Under the pieces are notes generated by a model, which saw only the letters and a list, made by a program, of their open reading frames with translations, ran no database searches and had not been told where the DNA came from. The position numbers and the translations under genes were made by a program. A stretch of DNA of 64,000 nucleotides, from assembly GCA_016702505.1 (NCBI GenBank), contig JADJDU010000010.1, forward strand, positions 124,001-188,000. Direction: 5' to 3'. Positions 33,250 to 40,501 of this stretch are shown here, piece by piece (the first letter of the stretch is position 1; the number at the start of each line of letters is the position of its first letter). This DNA is from Microthrixaceae bacterium. GTDB taxonomy: Bacteria > Actinomycetota > Acidimicrobiia > Acidimicrobiales > Iamiaceae.

Positions 33250-35025
33250 ATGGCGTTCCTTGTTCGGCACCGCAAAGCGCTGCTCGCCGTGGGCCTGGGG
33301 CTGGTTGCTTGGATCGGTGCCTGTGCCTGGATGATCCGTGGCGCCGGGCAGGCGTTGGAGGCCGGGCGAGACGAGCTCGATGCCGCCCGACGAGGGGCTA
33401 CGCCGGCGTCTCTGCTCGACCCTGCCACCGACGAGAGACTCGCACGGGCCCGGTCCCACTTCGACGATGCCGCCGGAAGGCTCGGGAACCCGGTTCTGCT
33501 ACCGGTCCGCATCGTCCCGGTGGTGGGACGTCACCTCCGTTCTGCCGAGCGGGTCGTCGACGGAACCGACCAGGCCACCGCCGTCGCCCAGGACGGAATC
33601 GCCCGCCTTGCAGAGCTGACGCGGCAGCCGGTGGGGATGGGGACCGAACGACTGGCAGCCCTCGACGAACTCGCGGAGCTGATGGTCGATACCCGTCAGT
33701 CGATGGCTGCAGTCGACCCTGGTTCACCGAACGCGCTCATCGATCCCCTGGCCGAGGCCGTGACCGAGCTGACCGATGAGCGCGATGACACGGTCGCCAC
33801 GTTGGACCGGGCCGAGGACGCCACCCGCGCCCTGCGACAGATCCTCACTGGCCCCGAGCCCTACCTCCTGCTAGGGGCCAACAATGGTGAGATGCGCGCG
33901 GGATCGGGCATGTTCCTCTCGGCGGCCGTGATCCGTTTCCACGACGGGTCGCTCCAGCTCGGAGACGTGCGCCCGACCCAGGAACTGGTTCTGGCGTCGG
34001 GATCGGTCCCGGTCAGCGATGATCTTCGGGCCAACTGGCCGTGGTTGGATCCGGGGCGCGACTTCCGCAACCTCGGCCTCACCGCTGATTTCCCCCAGAG
34101 CGCTGAACCCGCGGTATCCATGTGGGAGAAGGTGCCCGGAGGCGAGCCGGTCGCGGGCGTGATCGTGGTGGACGTAGATGCCATCCGTGCCATGCTCGGC
34201 GTGGTCGGGCCGGTAGAGGTGGAGGGCGTCACCTACTCGGTGGACACCGTACGAGGAGAGCTGCTTCGCGAGCAGTACGGGCGCTTCGGTTCCGGCCGGG
34301 ACGAGCGTGACCAACGACGCGACGCGCTCGGGACGGTGGCTCGTGCGGTGTTCGAACGGATCGAAGCCGGGGGCTGGGAGCTTGACGACATGGCTACCGC
34401 AATGACCAATGCGGTGCAGGGCCGTCACCTGATGGTCTGGTCCAAGGCGTCCGAACACCGTGAGGCTTGGGCCGGGGTCGGGGCCGACGGTCACCTCACC
34501 GACCGAACCGTGTCGGTCGGGTTGGTGAACCGGGGAGCAAACAAGCTCGACTCGCAGGTGGAAACGACCCTGGAGATCGAATCCGAGCGGGCCTCAGATG
34601 GGCGTCAGATGATCACCATGACCTACCGGATAGTCAACGGTGCTCCGACCGATGGACCCGCCTATGTGGTCGGCCCGAACATCGAGGGCATGGTCGCCGG
34701 GCAGTACCGGGGAATCGCGGTGGTCAACGTTCCGGTCGGCAGCACCGACGTCTCGATCGAGGGAGTCCGGCCCACGCTCTCGGGGATGGACGGCCCCACC
34801 GTGGTGGTAGGTGGCGAGGTGGTGCTGGCGTCGGGTGAGTCGGCCACCGTCGTGGTGAAGGCTCGATTGCCCCGAGGGGTTGATGCGGTGACCCTGGAGC
34901 CATCTGCCCGCATACCTCGGACGAATCTGTCCCTCGGCGGCCGGGAGCCGTCCGTCGACCGGCGGCGCAGCATCGATCTGACCCGTCCCCTCGGCGATGG
35001 CGTCGGCACCGAGCGTGGCGAGTGA
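33250..35025 (+). CDS. DUF4012 membrane-anchored protein (second copy)
   Basis: A 591-residue protein with one N-terminal membrane helix (about 8-32, RKALLAVGLGLVAWIGACAWMI) and a large outside part. Residues 35-190 are helical. The DUF4012 core starts near residue 200 with EPYLLLGANNGEMRAGSGMFLSAAVIRF, then GVIVVDVDAIRAMLGVVGPVEVEGV, LLREQYGRFG and GRHLMVWSK, the same order as in the 18-21 kb protein. The C-terminal beta-rich region has GANKLDSQVETTLEI. It lacks the multi-helix block and disordered tail of the other copy. A small sortase-signal gene follows 82 bases on, repeating the two-gene pattern seen there. Function unknown. Confidence 0.82.
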   Translation: MAFLVRHRKALLAVGLGLVAWIGACAWMIRGAGQALEAGRDELDAARRGATPASLLDPATDERLARARSHFDDAAGRLGNPVLLPVRIVPVVGRHLRSAERVVDGTDQATAVAQDGIARLAELTRQPVGMGTERLAALDELAELMVDTRQSMAAVDPGSPNALIDPLAEAVTELTDERDDTVATLDRAEDATRALRQILTGPEPYLLLGANNGEMRAGSGMFLSAAVIRFHDGSLQLGDVRPTQELVLASGSVPVSDDLRANWPWLDPGRDFRNLGLTADFPQSAEPAVSMWEKVPGGEPVAGVIVVDVDAIRAMLGVVGPVEVEGVTYSVDTVRGELLREQYGRFGSGRDERDQRRDALGTVARAVFERIEAGGWELDDMATAMTNAVQGRHLMVWSKASEHREAWAGVGADGHLTDRTVSVGLVNRGANKLDSQVETTLEIESERASDGRQMITMTYRIVNGAPTDGPAYVVGPNIEGMVAGQYRGIAVVNVPVGSTDVSIEGVRPTLSGMDGPTVVVGGEVVLASGESATVVVKARLPRGVDAVTLEPSARIPRTNLSLGGREPSVDRRRSIDLTRPLGDGVGTERGE

Positions 35026-35071
35026 ATTGTTACGGAATGTAGTCAACCCAAATCACTGACCACTCAGAGTG

Positions 35072-35100
35072 TTGACCTTTGGGGGGCTCGGGCTTAGGCT
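35072..35100 (+). promoter_or_regulatory. Full promoter of the small sortase-signal gene
   Basis: TTGACC (35072-35077), a 17-base spacer and TAGGCT (35095-35100) form a classic vegetative promoter. The ATG at 35108 lies seven bases beyond the -10 box, so the transcript should be leaderless. Confidence 0.65.
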
Positions 35101-35107
35101 TGTGGAC

Positions 35108-35407
35108 ATGGCAAGCACCCGGATCACCCAGGCAGCGATAGCACTACTCCTCGCAGTGGTGGTACTGGTGGGAGGTGGGGCCGCCTCGGCCCAGGAGAAC
35201 CCCGACTACACCGCGCCAGCCCCAGAGGTCACGGTTACCGCGCCGCCCATCCAGCCGGTGCGCTCCACCCCTGCGGCGCCCTCGGCCCCGACCCAGACGC
35301 CCATGCCGGTCACGGGTGCAGATGTCGTCCAGATGGTACTGGTCGGTGGGGCCCTGATAGCGGGCGGCGCCGGCTTCATGGCACTGCGGAGGCGTTCGGC
35401 AGTCTGA
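35108..35407 (+). CDS. Small secreted protein with MPVTG sortase-like signal
   Basis: A 99-residue exported protein. The signal peptide ITQAAIALLLAVVVLVGGGAASA is probably cut before Q29. The mature part is short and Pro/Thr/Ala-rich (29-65) with no folded domain, then MPVTG at 66-70, a hydrophobic helix (about 73-92) and the basic tail LRRRSAV. The layout matches a sortase substrate, with MPVTG in place of LPxTG. Its partner DUF4012 gene lies just upstream. The longer frame starting at 35069 is rejected because the promoter points to 35108. It may be a wall-anchored spacer or a ligand for the DUF4012 protein (inference). Confidence 0.72.
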   Translation: MASTRITQAAIALLLAVVVLVGGGAASAQENPDYTAPAPEVTVTAPPIQPVRSTPAAPSAPTQTPMPVTGADVVQMVLVGGALIAGGAGFMALRRRSAV

Positions 35408-35433
35408 GGACCAACGAACCAGAGTTGTCCCCC

Positions 35434-35467
35434 CGATCGAGGCCGGCCCGAGGGTCGGCCTCGATCG
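35434..35467. terminator. Perfect 12-base-stem hairpin between convergent genes
   Basis: CGATCGAGGCCG (35434-35445) pairs with CGGCCTCGATCG (35456-35467) around a 10-base loop. It lies between the small sortase-signal gene and the converging pssE-like gene and can serve both. Confidence 0.7.
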
Positions 35468-35478
35468 CGTCTCGGCTG

Positions 35479-35985
35479 TCACCGACGACGCCGGGCCAGG
35501 AGGGGGTCGACGGCGGCGGCAAAGGCGGCGATGGCGGGGGGAGTCCCCCCGTGGTCGGTCACCCGGAACGGTTCGGGGTCTTCCATGGCCTCGTCCAACA
35601 GCCGGGTCAAGGTGTCTTCGTCCTCGGCTAGGAATATCTGGTCTCGGGCAGCCATCCAGCGGGCGAACGTGACCTGATGTCCATCGACGTGTTCACCCAG
35701 ATCGGGTCGCCGGGGAACCACGATCGGCCGGTGGCCACAGGAACGAGCATCGACGATCCCGGCCGGCCCTCCCTGTACGACCACCACGGTGGCGGCGCGC
35801 ATGGCGGCCATCAGGTCGTCGTAACCCATCATGTCCACCGACCTGGCCGTATCGGGCCGAGCCGAGGTGCCCCGCTGTATGAGCACATCTATGTCGCGGT
35901 GGTTGGCCGCCCAACGGTCGACCCACTGAACCAGGCGATCGAAGCGGTGGTGATCGGTGCCCACGCTCACGACCACGGTGGTCAC
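35479..35985 (-). CDS. PssE/Alg13-like glycosyltransferase subunit
   Basis: Catalytic half of a two-part GT28-type glycosyltransferase, 168 residues. It begins VTTVVVSVGTDHHRFDRLVQWVDRW and has DDLMAAMRAATVVVVQGGPAGIVDA, then PIVVPRRPDLGEHVDGHQ, the nucleotide-sugar-binding pattern of Alg13/PssE and MurG C-termini. GTG 35985 overlaps the stop of the membrane-subunit gene by four bases (GTGA), which fixes the start. The pair should add the second sugar to a lipid-linked repeat, in line with the nearby glycosylphosphotransferase. The gene ends 12 bases from the hairpin terminator. Confidence 0.85.
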   Translation of the reverse strand: MTTVVVSVGTDHHRFDRLVQWVDRWAANHRDIDVLIQRGTSARPDTARSVDMMGYDDLMAAMRAATVVVVQGGPAGIVDARSCGHRPIVVPRRPDLGEHVDGHQVTFARWMAARDQIFLAEDEDTLTRLLDEAMEDPEPFRVTDHGGTPPAIAAFAAAVDPLLARRRR

Positions 35986-36452
35986 AGCAACGGACCGATC
36001 AGGATGGAATCCCGGTACAGATCCTGCTGCTCGGGCCACTGAACCAGGAATCGGCTGGTGAACGGTCGGCACAACCGGCCGGTGAGCGTAGGGCTGTCGA
36101 TCCGGTCGAACACCTCCACGTACACCGTTGGGATGCGCAGCAGTCGGGCCAACACGAAGAAGGGAAAGGCCACGCCGGCACCGCTGGATACCACCAGGTC
36201 AGGTCGCAGTCGCGGTACCAAGCCGATGGCGAGACCGAGGTTGCGCACGAGGTTCTTGAGGTTGCGGGTGGTCGGGTGGAACGCCCAACGGACGTCTTCG
36301 TCTCCCAGCAGGGATTGGGCATCGGGTTTGTCGAAGGTGACCCAGGTGCGGTCGAGGTCCTCCCACCATGGTCTGAGCCGCAGCAGATGCGTCAGATGAC
36401 CGCCCGAGGAGCAGACGAACAAGATGTGGGCCCGATGGGCTGAGGTATCCAC
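35982..36452 (-). CDS. PssD/Alg14-like glycosyltransferase membrane subunit
   Basis: A 156-residue partner that anchors PssE/Alg13 and binds the lipid acceptor. It has HILFVCSSGGHLTHLLRL near the N-terminus, TTRNLKNLVRNLGLAIGLVPRLRPDLVVSSGAGVAFPFFVLARLL, then VYVEVFDRIDSPTLTGRL, all typical of Alg14/PssD. GTG 36452 follows a TACCGT box by eight bases. The catalytic partner overlaps its end. Such split enzymes act in exopolysaccharide assembly in bacteria and in dolichol-linked glycans in eukaryotes. Confidence 0.86.
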   Translation of the reverse strand: MDTSAHRAHILFVCSSGGHLTHLLRLRPWWEDLDRTWVTFDKPDAQSLLGDEDVRWAFHPTTRNLKNLVRNLGLAIGLVPRLRPDLVVSSGAGVAFPFFVLARLLRIPTVYVEVFDRIDSPTLTGRLCRPFTSRFLVQWPEQQDLYRDSILIGPLL

Positions 36453-36474
36453 TCCGACCGACGGTAGCGGTCCT

Positions 36475-36535
36475 GGTCGCGACGGCGACCGGACTCCACC
36501 GGAAGGCTCTGCCCTTCGGTGGATCCAGGCGAAGC
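36475..36535 (+). repeat. Dispersed intergenic repeat, copy D (partial, with hairpin)
   Basis: GCGACGGCGACCGGAC matches the end of the copy A core. It runs into TCCACCGGAAGG-CTCTGC-CCTTCGGTGGA and CCAGGCGAAGCGG, the same hairpin unit as in copy E. It lies in the 136-base gap between pssD and the next gene. Confidence 0.6.
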
Positions 36536-36588
36536 GGTAGGTCGCTGGTTTCCGGGTCGAGGGTGGAGATCCGTACCCTCGTTACACC

Positions 36589-37439
36589 ATGATCCGCCTC
36601 GATGCCGCCACCTTCATGTTGCAATGGGCTGTCGGCGGGCTGTTCTTCACCTGGGTTACCACCCGTCGTCGAGAGGTAGGCCTCGGGTACGGCTGGATGA
36701 TGCGCTCCGTGTACGGCCTCATGGCCGCGGGTTCCGTTGCCGTAGCGCGGGTGGTGGGGCCGGTGCCGGTGCGAGATGTGGCGGCGCTGGCCGTCGTGGT
36801 GGCGACGGCCGCGGCCTTGGTGGTGTCGATCCAGCGTCGAGCCGCGGGGGTGGCCGGCCAACGAGGCGAGGTGGAACGGCGTTCGGCTCGAGTGGCGGCC
36901 ATGACCGGAATCGACCGGGACGTGCAGAGGTTCGATACCTCAGCCCCCGAGTTCCCACCGATCCTGGACCTGGTAGCCCCCCTCGTCGGAATCGTCGGCT
37001 TGGTAGCCGGCGGAGTCGATGCCGGTTCACCGACGTGGCTGTCGGTGGCCCGGGTGCTGGTGGGAGCGGCCTTCCTCGGGGCGGTCACCGATGCGATGCT
37101 CCTCGGCCACTGGTACCTGGTGCAGCCCGGTTGGCCCGGGGCCCACTGCTCGAGTTGGTGCGCGTCACCGGCTGGATATGGCCGGCCCACGTAGCGGTGA
37201 TGCTCATACCGCCGGGCATGATCTCGGTGCTCGACGGCACCGTCGACGACCGCTACGGCGGCATCCTCGGTTGGATGTGGGTCACGTGCGCGGTGACCAC
37301 TCTGGGCCTGGTGGTCGTCACGAGGATGGCCCTGAAGGAGCGGCAGTACTCGGCGGTGATGGCGGCCACGGGGCTCTTGTACCTGGCCATCCTGACCGCC
37401 TTCGGCCAAGACCTGGTGGCCCGAGCCGTTCTCGGTTGA
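36589..37439 (+). CDS. Multi-pass membrane protein of unknown function, frameshifted
   Basis: About 283 residues once the frame is restored, with seven or so hydrophobic segments. The first part runs from ATG 36589 to about 37130 (MIRLDAATFMLQWAVGG to LLGHWYLVQPG). The second continues in another frame from about 37131 (LARGPLLELVRVTGWIWPAHVAVML to the stop at 37439). One extra G after 37130 would restore ...LVQPGLARGPLLEL... without a break. A TACCCT box lies nine bases before the ATG. The HWYLVQPGL-like motif next to a helix may be a family signature, but I do not recognise the family. Confidence 0.65.
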
Positions 37440-37484
37440 GGTGGGTCAGGTGCGGACGGCGTCCGTAGCTGCGATGCTTGAGCC

Positions 37485-38447
37485 ATGCCTCGCGCCATCT
37501 GGCACGGATCCATCAGCTTCGGACTGGTCAGCATCCCAGTCCGGCTGTTCCCGGCCACATCCCGCAAGACCGTCCGCTTCAACCAGATCGATACCCGCAC
37601 TGGGTCGCGCGTCCGTCAGAAGCGGGTGTCGGAGGCCGACGGCTCCGAGGTGCCTATGGAGGACATCGCCAAGGGCTATGAGTTGTCATCGGGGCGCTAC
37701 GTGGTGATCACCGACTACGAACTGGCGGCCCTGGATCCCGAGGCCAGCCGCACCATCGAGCTGCTGGAGTTCGTCGACCAGGCGTCGATCAACCCGATCG
37801 TGTACGACTCGGCGTACTTCCTGGCCCCCGATGAGGCCAACGTGAAGCCCTACGCCCTGTTGCTTCGGGCGCTGACTGAGGCCGACAAGGTCGGGATCGC
37901 CCGGTTCGTCATGAGAGGCAAGGAGTACCTGGCCACCATCCGGCCCGACCACGACAAGCTGGTTTTGTCCACCATGCTCTACGCCGATGAGATCCGTGGG
38001 GTGGAGGACATTCCCGGGCTCGATGTGGTGGCCCGAACCGAGGTGAACGACAAAGAGGTGGCCATGGCCAACCAACTGATCGCCAGCCTCGATGCCGAGT
38101 TCGATTCCGCCGCGTTCGAGGACAGCTATCGACAGAAGGTCCTCGACCTGATCGAGCGCAAGGCCGCTGGCGAGAGCGGCTTGGTCGAGTTGCCGACGCC
38201 GAGGGAGGAGAACAAGGTCATCGACATCATGGCGGCGCTGGAGGCCAGCGTGGCTGCGGCCAAGGCCGCCCGTGCCAACCAGGGCGTAGGTGCGGTGGCC
38301 AATGCCGATGCTGATGCCGAAGCTGATGATGTGGGCGACGGTGACGGATCCGGATCCGATGCCCGACCTGAGGCGGCCACGAAGAAGGCACCGGCCCGCA
38401 AGGTCGCAGCCAAGAAGGCGACACCACGGGCCCGCAAGTCGGCCTGA
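37485..38447 (+). CDS. ku: Ku protein, non-homologous end joining
   Basis: Ring-forming protein that binds DNA double-strand ends and recruits LigD. The 320-residue protein has the Ku core in residues 1-255: MPRAIWHGSISFGLVSIPVRLFPAT, RFNQIDTRTGSRVRQKRV, GYELSSGRYVVITDYEL, YFLAPDEANVKPYALL and YRQKVLDLIERKAAGE. The tail alternates an acidic patch (DADAEADD) with a Lys/Ala/Pro-rich end (KKAPARKVAAKKATPRARKSA), the basic extension found in actinobacterial Ku that helps DNA binding. The LigD-polymerase gene follows 14 bases on. Confidence 0.95.
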   Translation: MPRAIWHGSISFGLVSIPVRLFPATSRKTVRFNQIDTRTGSRVRQKRVSEADGSEVPMEDIAKGYELSSGRYVVITDYELAALDPEASRTIELLEFVDQASINPIVYDSAYFLAPDEANVKPYALLLRALTEADKVGIARFVMRGKEYLATIRPDHDKLVLSTMLYADEIRGVEDIPGLDVVARTEVNDKEVAMANQLIASLDAEFDSAAFEDSYRQKVLDLIERKAAGESGLVELPTPREENKVIDIMAALEASVAAAKAARANQGVGAVANADADAEADDVGDGDGSGSDARPEAATKKAPARKVAAKKATPRARKSA

Positions 38448-38461
38448 ACGGTCGAGACCCA

Positions 38462-39364
38462 ATGGCCACCAACCGGGTTCCGGTCGAGATCGAGGGCAGG
38501 AGCCTGACCGTGTCGAACCTGGACAAGGTCTTGTACCCGGAATCGGGGTTCACCAAGGCTGAGGTCATCGACTACTACCTGCGAATCGCGCCGGTGATGC
38601 TCCCCCACATCGCTGATCGGGGTGTGACCCTGCGGCGCTTTCCCGACGGGGTGGAAGGCGAGGGATTCTTCGAGAAGCGCTGCCCCGGCCACCGCCCCGA
38701 TTGGGTGTCGACGGTGCCGGGCCCCGGGGATCGCAACGGCACCATCGGGTACTGCCGCTTCGATACCGCGGCGGCCCTGGTGTGGGCAGCCAACCTGGCT
38801 TCCATCGAGATCCATGCCCCCATGGCTCGGGCCGATGACATCGATGCCCCGACCATGGTGGTGTTCGACCTCGACCCGGGGCCCGGCACTTCGATGGTGG
38901 AGTGTTGTGAGGTGGGCCTGTGGATCCGTGACACCCTGGCTGGCCTCGATCTGGGGTGTGCCGCCAAGACGTCGGGGTCCAAGGGTTTGCAGGTCTACCT
39001 GCCGCTCAACACCCCCCACAGCCATGACCATGCCGGATCGTTCTCGCTGGCCGTGGCCCAGGTCCTGGAGAGGGCACACCCGTCTCTGGTGGTCACCAAC
39101 CAGGCCCGCGCCGCTCGGAAGGGGCGCATCCTGATCGACTGGAGTCAGAACAGCCGCCACAAGACCACCGTCGCCGCCTATTCACTGCGAGCCCGACCGC
39201 ACCCGACGGTGTCCACCCCGGTGAGGTGGGACGAGGTGGAACGGGGGGCCGGAGGTTCGTCCCTGAGCTTTCAGGCTGCCGATGTGCTGGCTCGGATCGG
39301 TGAGCTGGGAGACCTGTTCGCAGGGGTGTTGACCGCGCAACAGCGGCTTCCGTCTCCCCGTTGA
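38462..39364 (+). CDS. LigD-type primase-polymerase domain protein
   Basis: A 300-residue stand-alone polymerase domain of the LigD family, which fills or extends DNA ends, often with ribonucleotides, during non-homologous end joining. It opens with LTVSNLDKVLYPESGFTKAEVIDYYLRIAPVMLPH and has FFEKRCPGHRPDWV, the catalytic DLDPGPGTS, KTSGSKGLQVYLPL and the late RKGRILIDWSQN. No ligase or phosphoesterase domain is attached, so the ATP-dependent ligase must be encoded elsewhere. It forms an operon with ku. Confidence 0.92.
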   Translation: MATNRVPVEIEGRSLTVSNLDKVLYPESGFTKAEVIDYYLRIAPVMLPHIADRGVTLRRFPDGVEGEGFFEKRCPGHRPDWVSTVPGPGDRNGTIGYCRFDTAAALVWAANLASIEIHAPMARADDIDAPTMVVFDLDPGPGTSMVECCEVGLWIRDTLAGLDLGCAAKTSGSKGLQVYLPLNTPHSHDHAGSFSLAVAQVLERAHPSLVVTNQARAARKGRILIDWSQNSRHKTTVAAYSLRARPHPTVSTPVRWDEVERGAGGSSLSFQAADVLARIGELGDLFAGVLTAQQRLPSPR

Positions 39365-39397
39365 GGAGTCTCGGACCGAGTCGAGCGCGTTCACAGG

Positions 39398-40486
39398 ATG
39401 ACTTCCGCTGCCGATGGTAGGGGCGTGCCCGATCTACTAATGCGGTCCACCAGCCCCTACGGCAGTCGACGGGCAGTGTTGTTGCGGAGCCCAACCGACA
39501 TCTACCTGTATCTGGAGGACGTCACGGGGGAGTCAGACGAGACGACCTCGGCGGTTTGGGTCGCCAACACCGCGGTCGCCCCAAACGGCGACGAGAACCC
39601 GGTTCAGGATGAGGGCGGACCTCCTCGGATGGGAGCGTCCGGAACCGCTCACCCCGAGGGTTGCCCGCCGCTGCGCGACCTGGAGCTGATCTGGTTCGAG
39701 GAGGGTGACGGTGTCGCCCTGGTCGATCCCGATGGGATTGTTGCTGTGATTCCCGGCTGGGCTGGGCGCGAAGACTTCTACGGCTACTCGCGCTACGCCG
39801 TGGGTCACACCCCGATCGCATGGCAGCTTGGTGAGGATGCCATGGCGCTGCTCACCGAAAAGGTTGGTGAGTCCCGCAACTTCTGGACCTGGCGCACCGG
39901 GCCTGGCTGGGGGGAGGTTCGGTCCACCGGCCTTGCCCACTTGGACGGCAAGATCGGACCCCAGGACGCCATGTGGCCGCTGGGTGATGCGTTGTTCCCC
40001 GAGATGGTGGCCACGCGTCACCGCTACGGCGATCGCGACATCTGGATCACCGCCACCACCGGACTGTCCGCTCAACGCATGGCTGGGGTGGAGGAGTACG
40101 TCGACCAACCCGACAAGGCGGCCCGGATCGAACTGGCCATCGCCAGGGCCGAGCCCGATCAGCATGGGATGGAACTTCTCAACGCCTTGGCCCAGGTGCC
40201 TTTTGGCCGCTGCACCTGGCTGGGAGAGGGTCACACCGTGGGTGGTGCGCCGGGCTCGTTTCCGGCCTTTGGCATGGACAAGGTGGCGCTCCTCCTCACC
40301 GCCAGACCACCTCAGCAACCCGATCTGGCCCCGCCGGATCTCAGAGGCCTGGCCCGCCGAGGCGACCCGGTCACCTACCTCTGGGTGATGCTGATCGACG
40401 AGGAGACCTTCGGGATCGCGCGTGGTCGGGATTCACGCAATGCGCTTCGTCACCTGCAAGACACCGGTCGGATCTGGGTTCAGTAG
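39398..40486 (+). CDS. Suppressor-of-fused (SUFU)-like domain protein
   Basis: A 362-residue cytoplasmic protein without membrane helices. The middle, LAHLDGKIGPQDAMWPLGDALFPEMVATRHRYGDRDIWITATTGL, and the later LLNALAQVPFGRCTWLGEGHTVGG with ALLLTARPP resemble bacterial SUFU-domain proteins, often linked to polymorphic toxin immunity or stress. The N-terminal half (TSPYGSRRAVLLRSPTDIYLYLED, WAGREDFYGYSRYAVGHTPIAW) is a separate beta-rich region. It starts 33 bases after the polymerase gene and could be in the repair operon, but no functional link is evident. Family call is moderate. Confidence 0.55.
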   Translation: MTSAADGRGVPDLLMRSTSPYGSRRAVLLRSPTDIYLYLEDVTGESDETTSAVWVANTAVAPNGDENPVQDEGGPPRMGASGTAHPEGCPPLRDLELIWFEEGDGVALVDPDGIVAVIPGWAGREDFYGYSRYAVGHTPIAWQLGEDAMALLTEKVGESRNFWTWRTGPGWGEVRSTGLAHLDGKIGPQDAMWPLGDALFPEMVATRHRYGDRDIWITATTGLSAQRMAGVEEYVDQPDKAARIELAIARAEPDQHGMELLNALAQVPFGRCTWLGEGHTVGGAPGSFPAFGMDKVALLLTARPPQQPDLAPPDLRGLARRGDPVTYLWVMLIDEETFGIARGRDSRNALRHLQDTGRIWVQ

Positions 40487-40501
40487 GCCGACACCCCGGA
40501 C

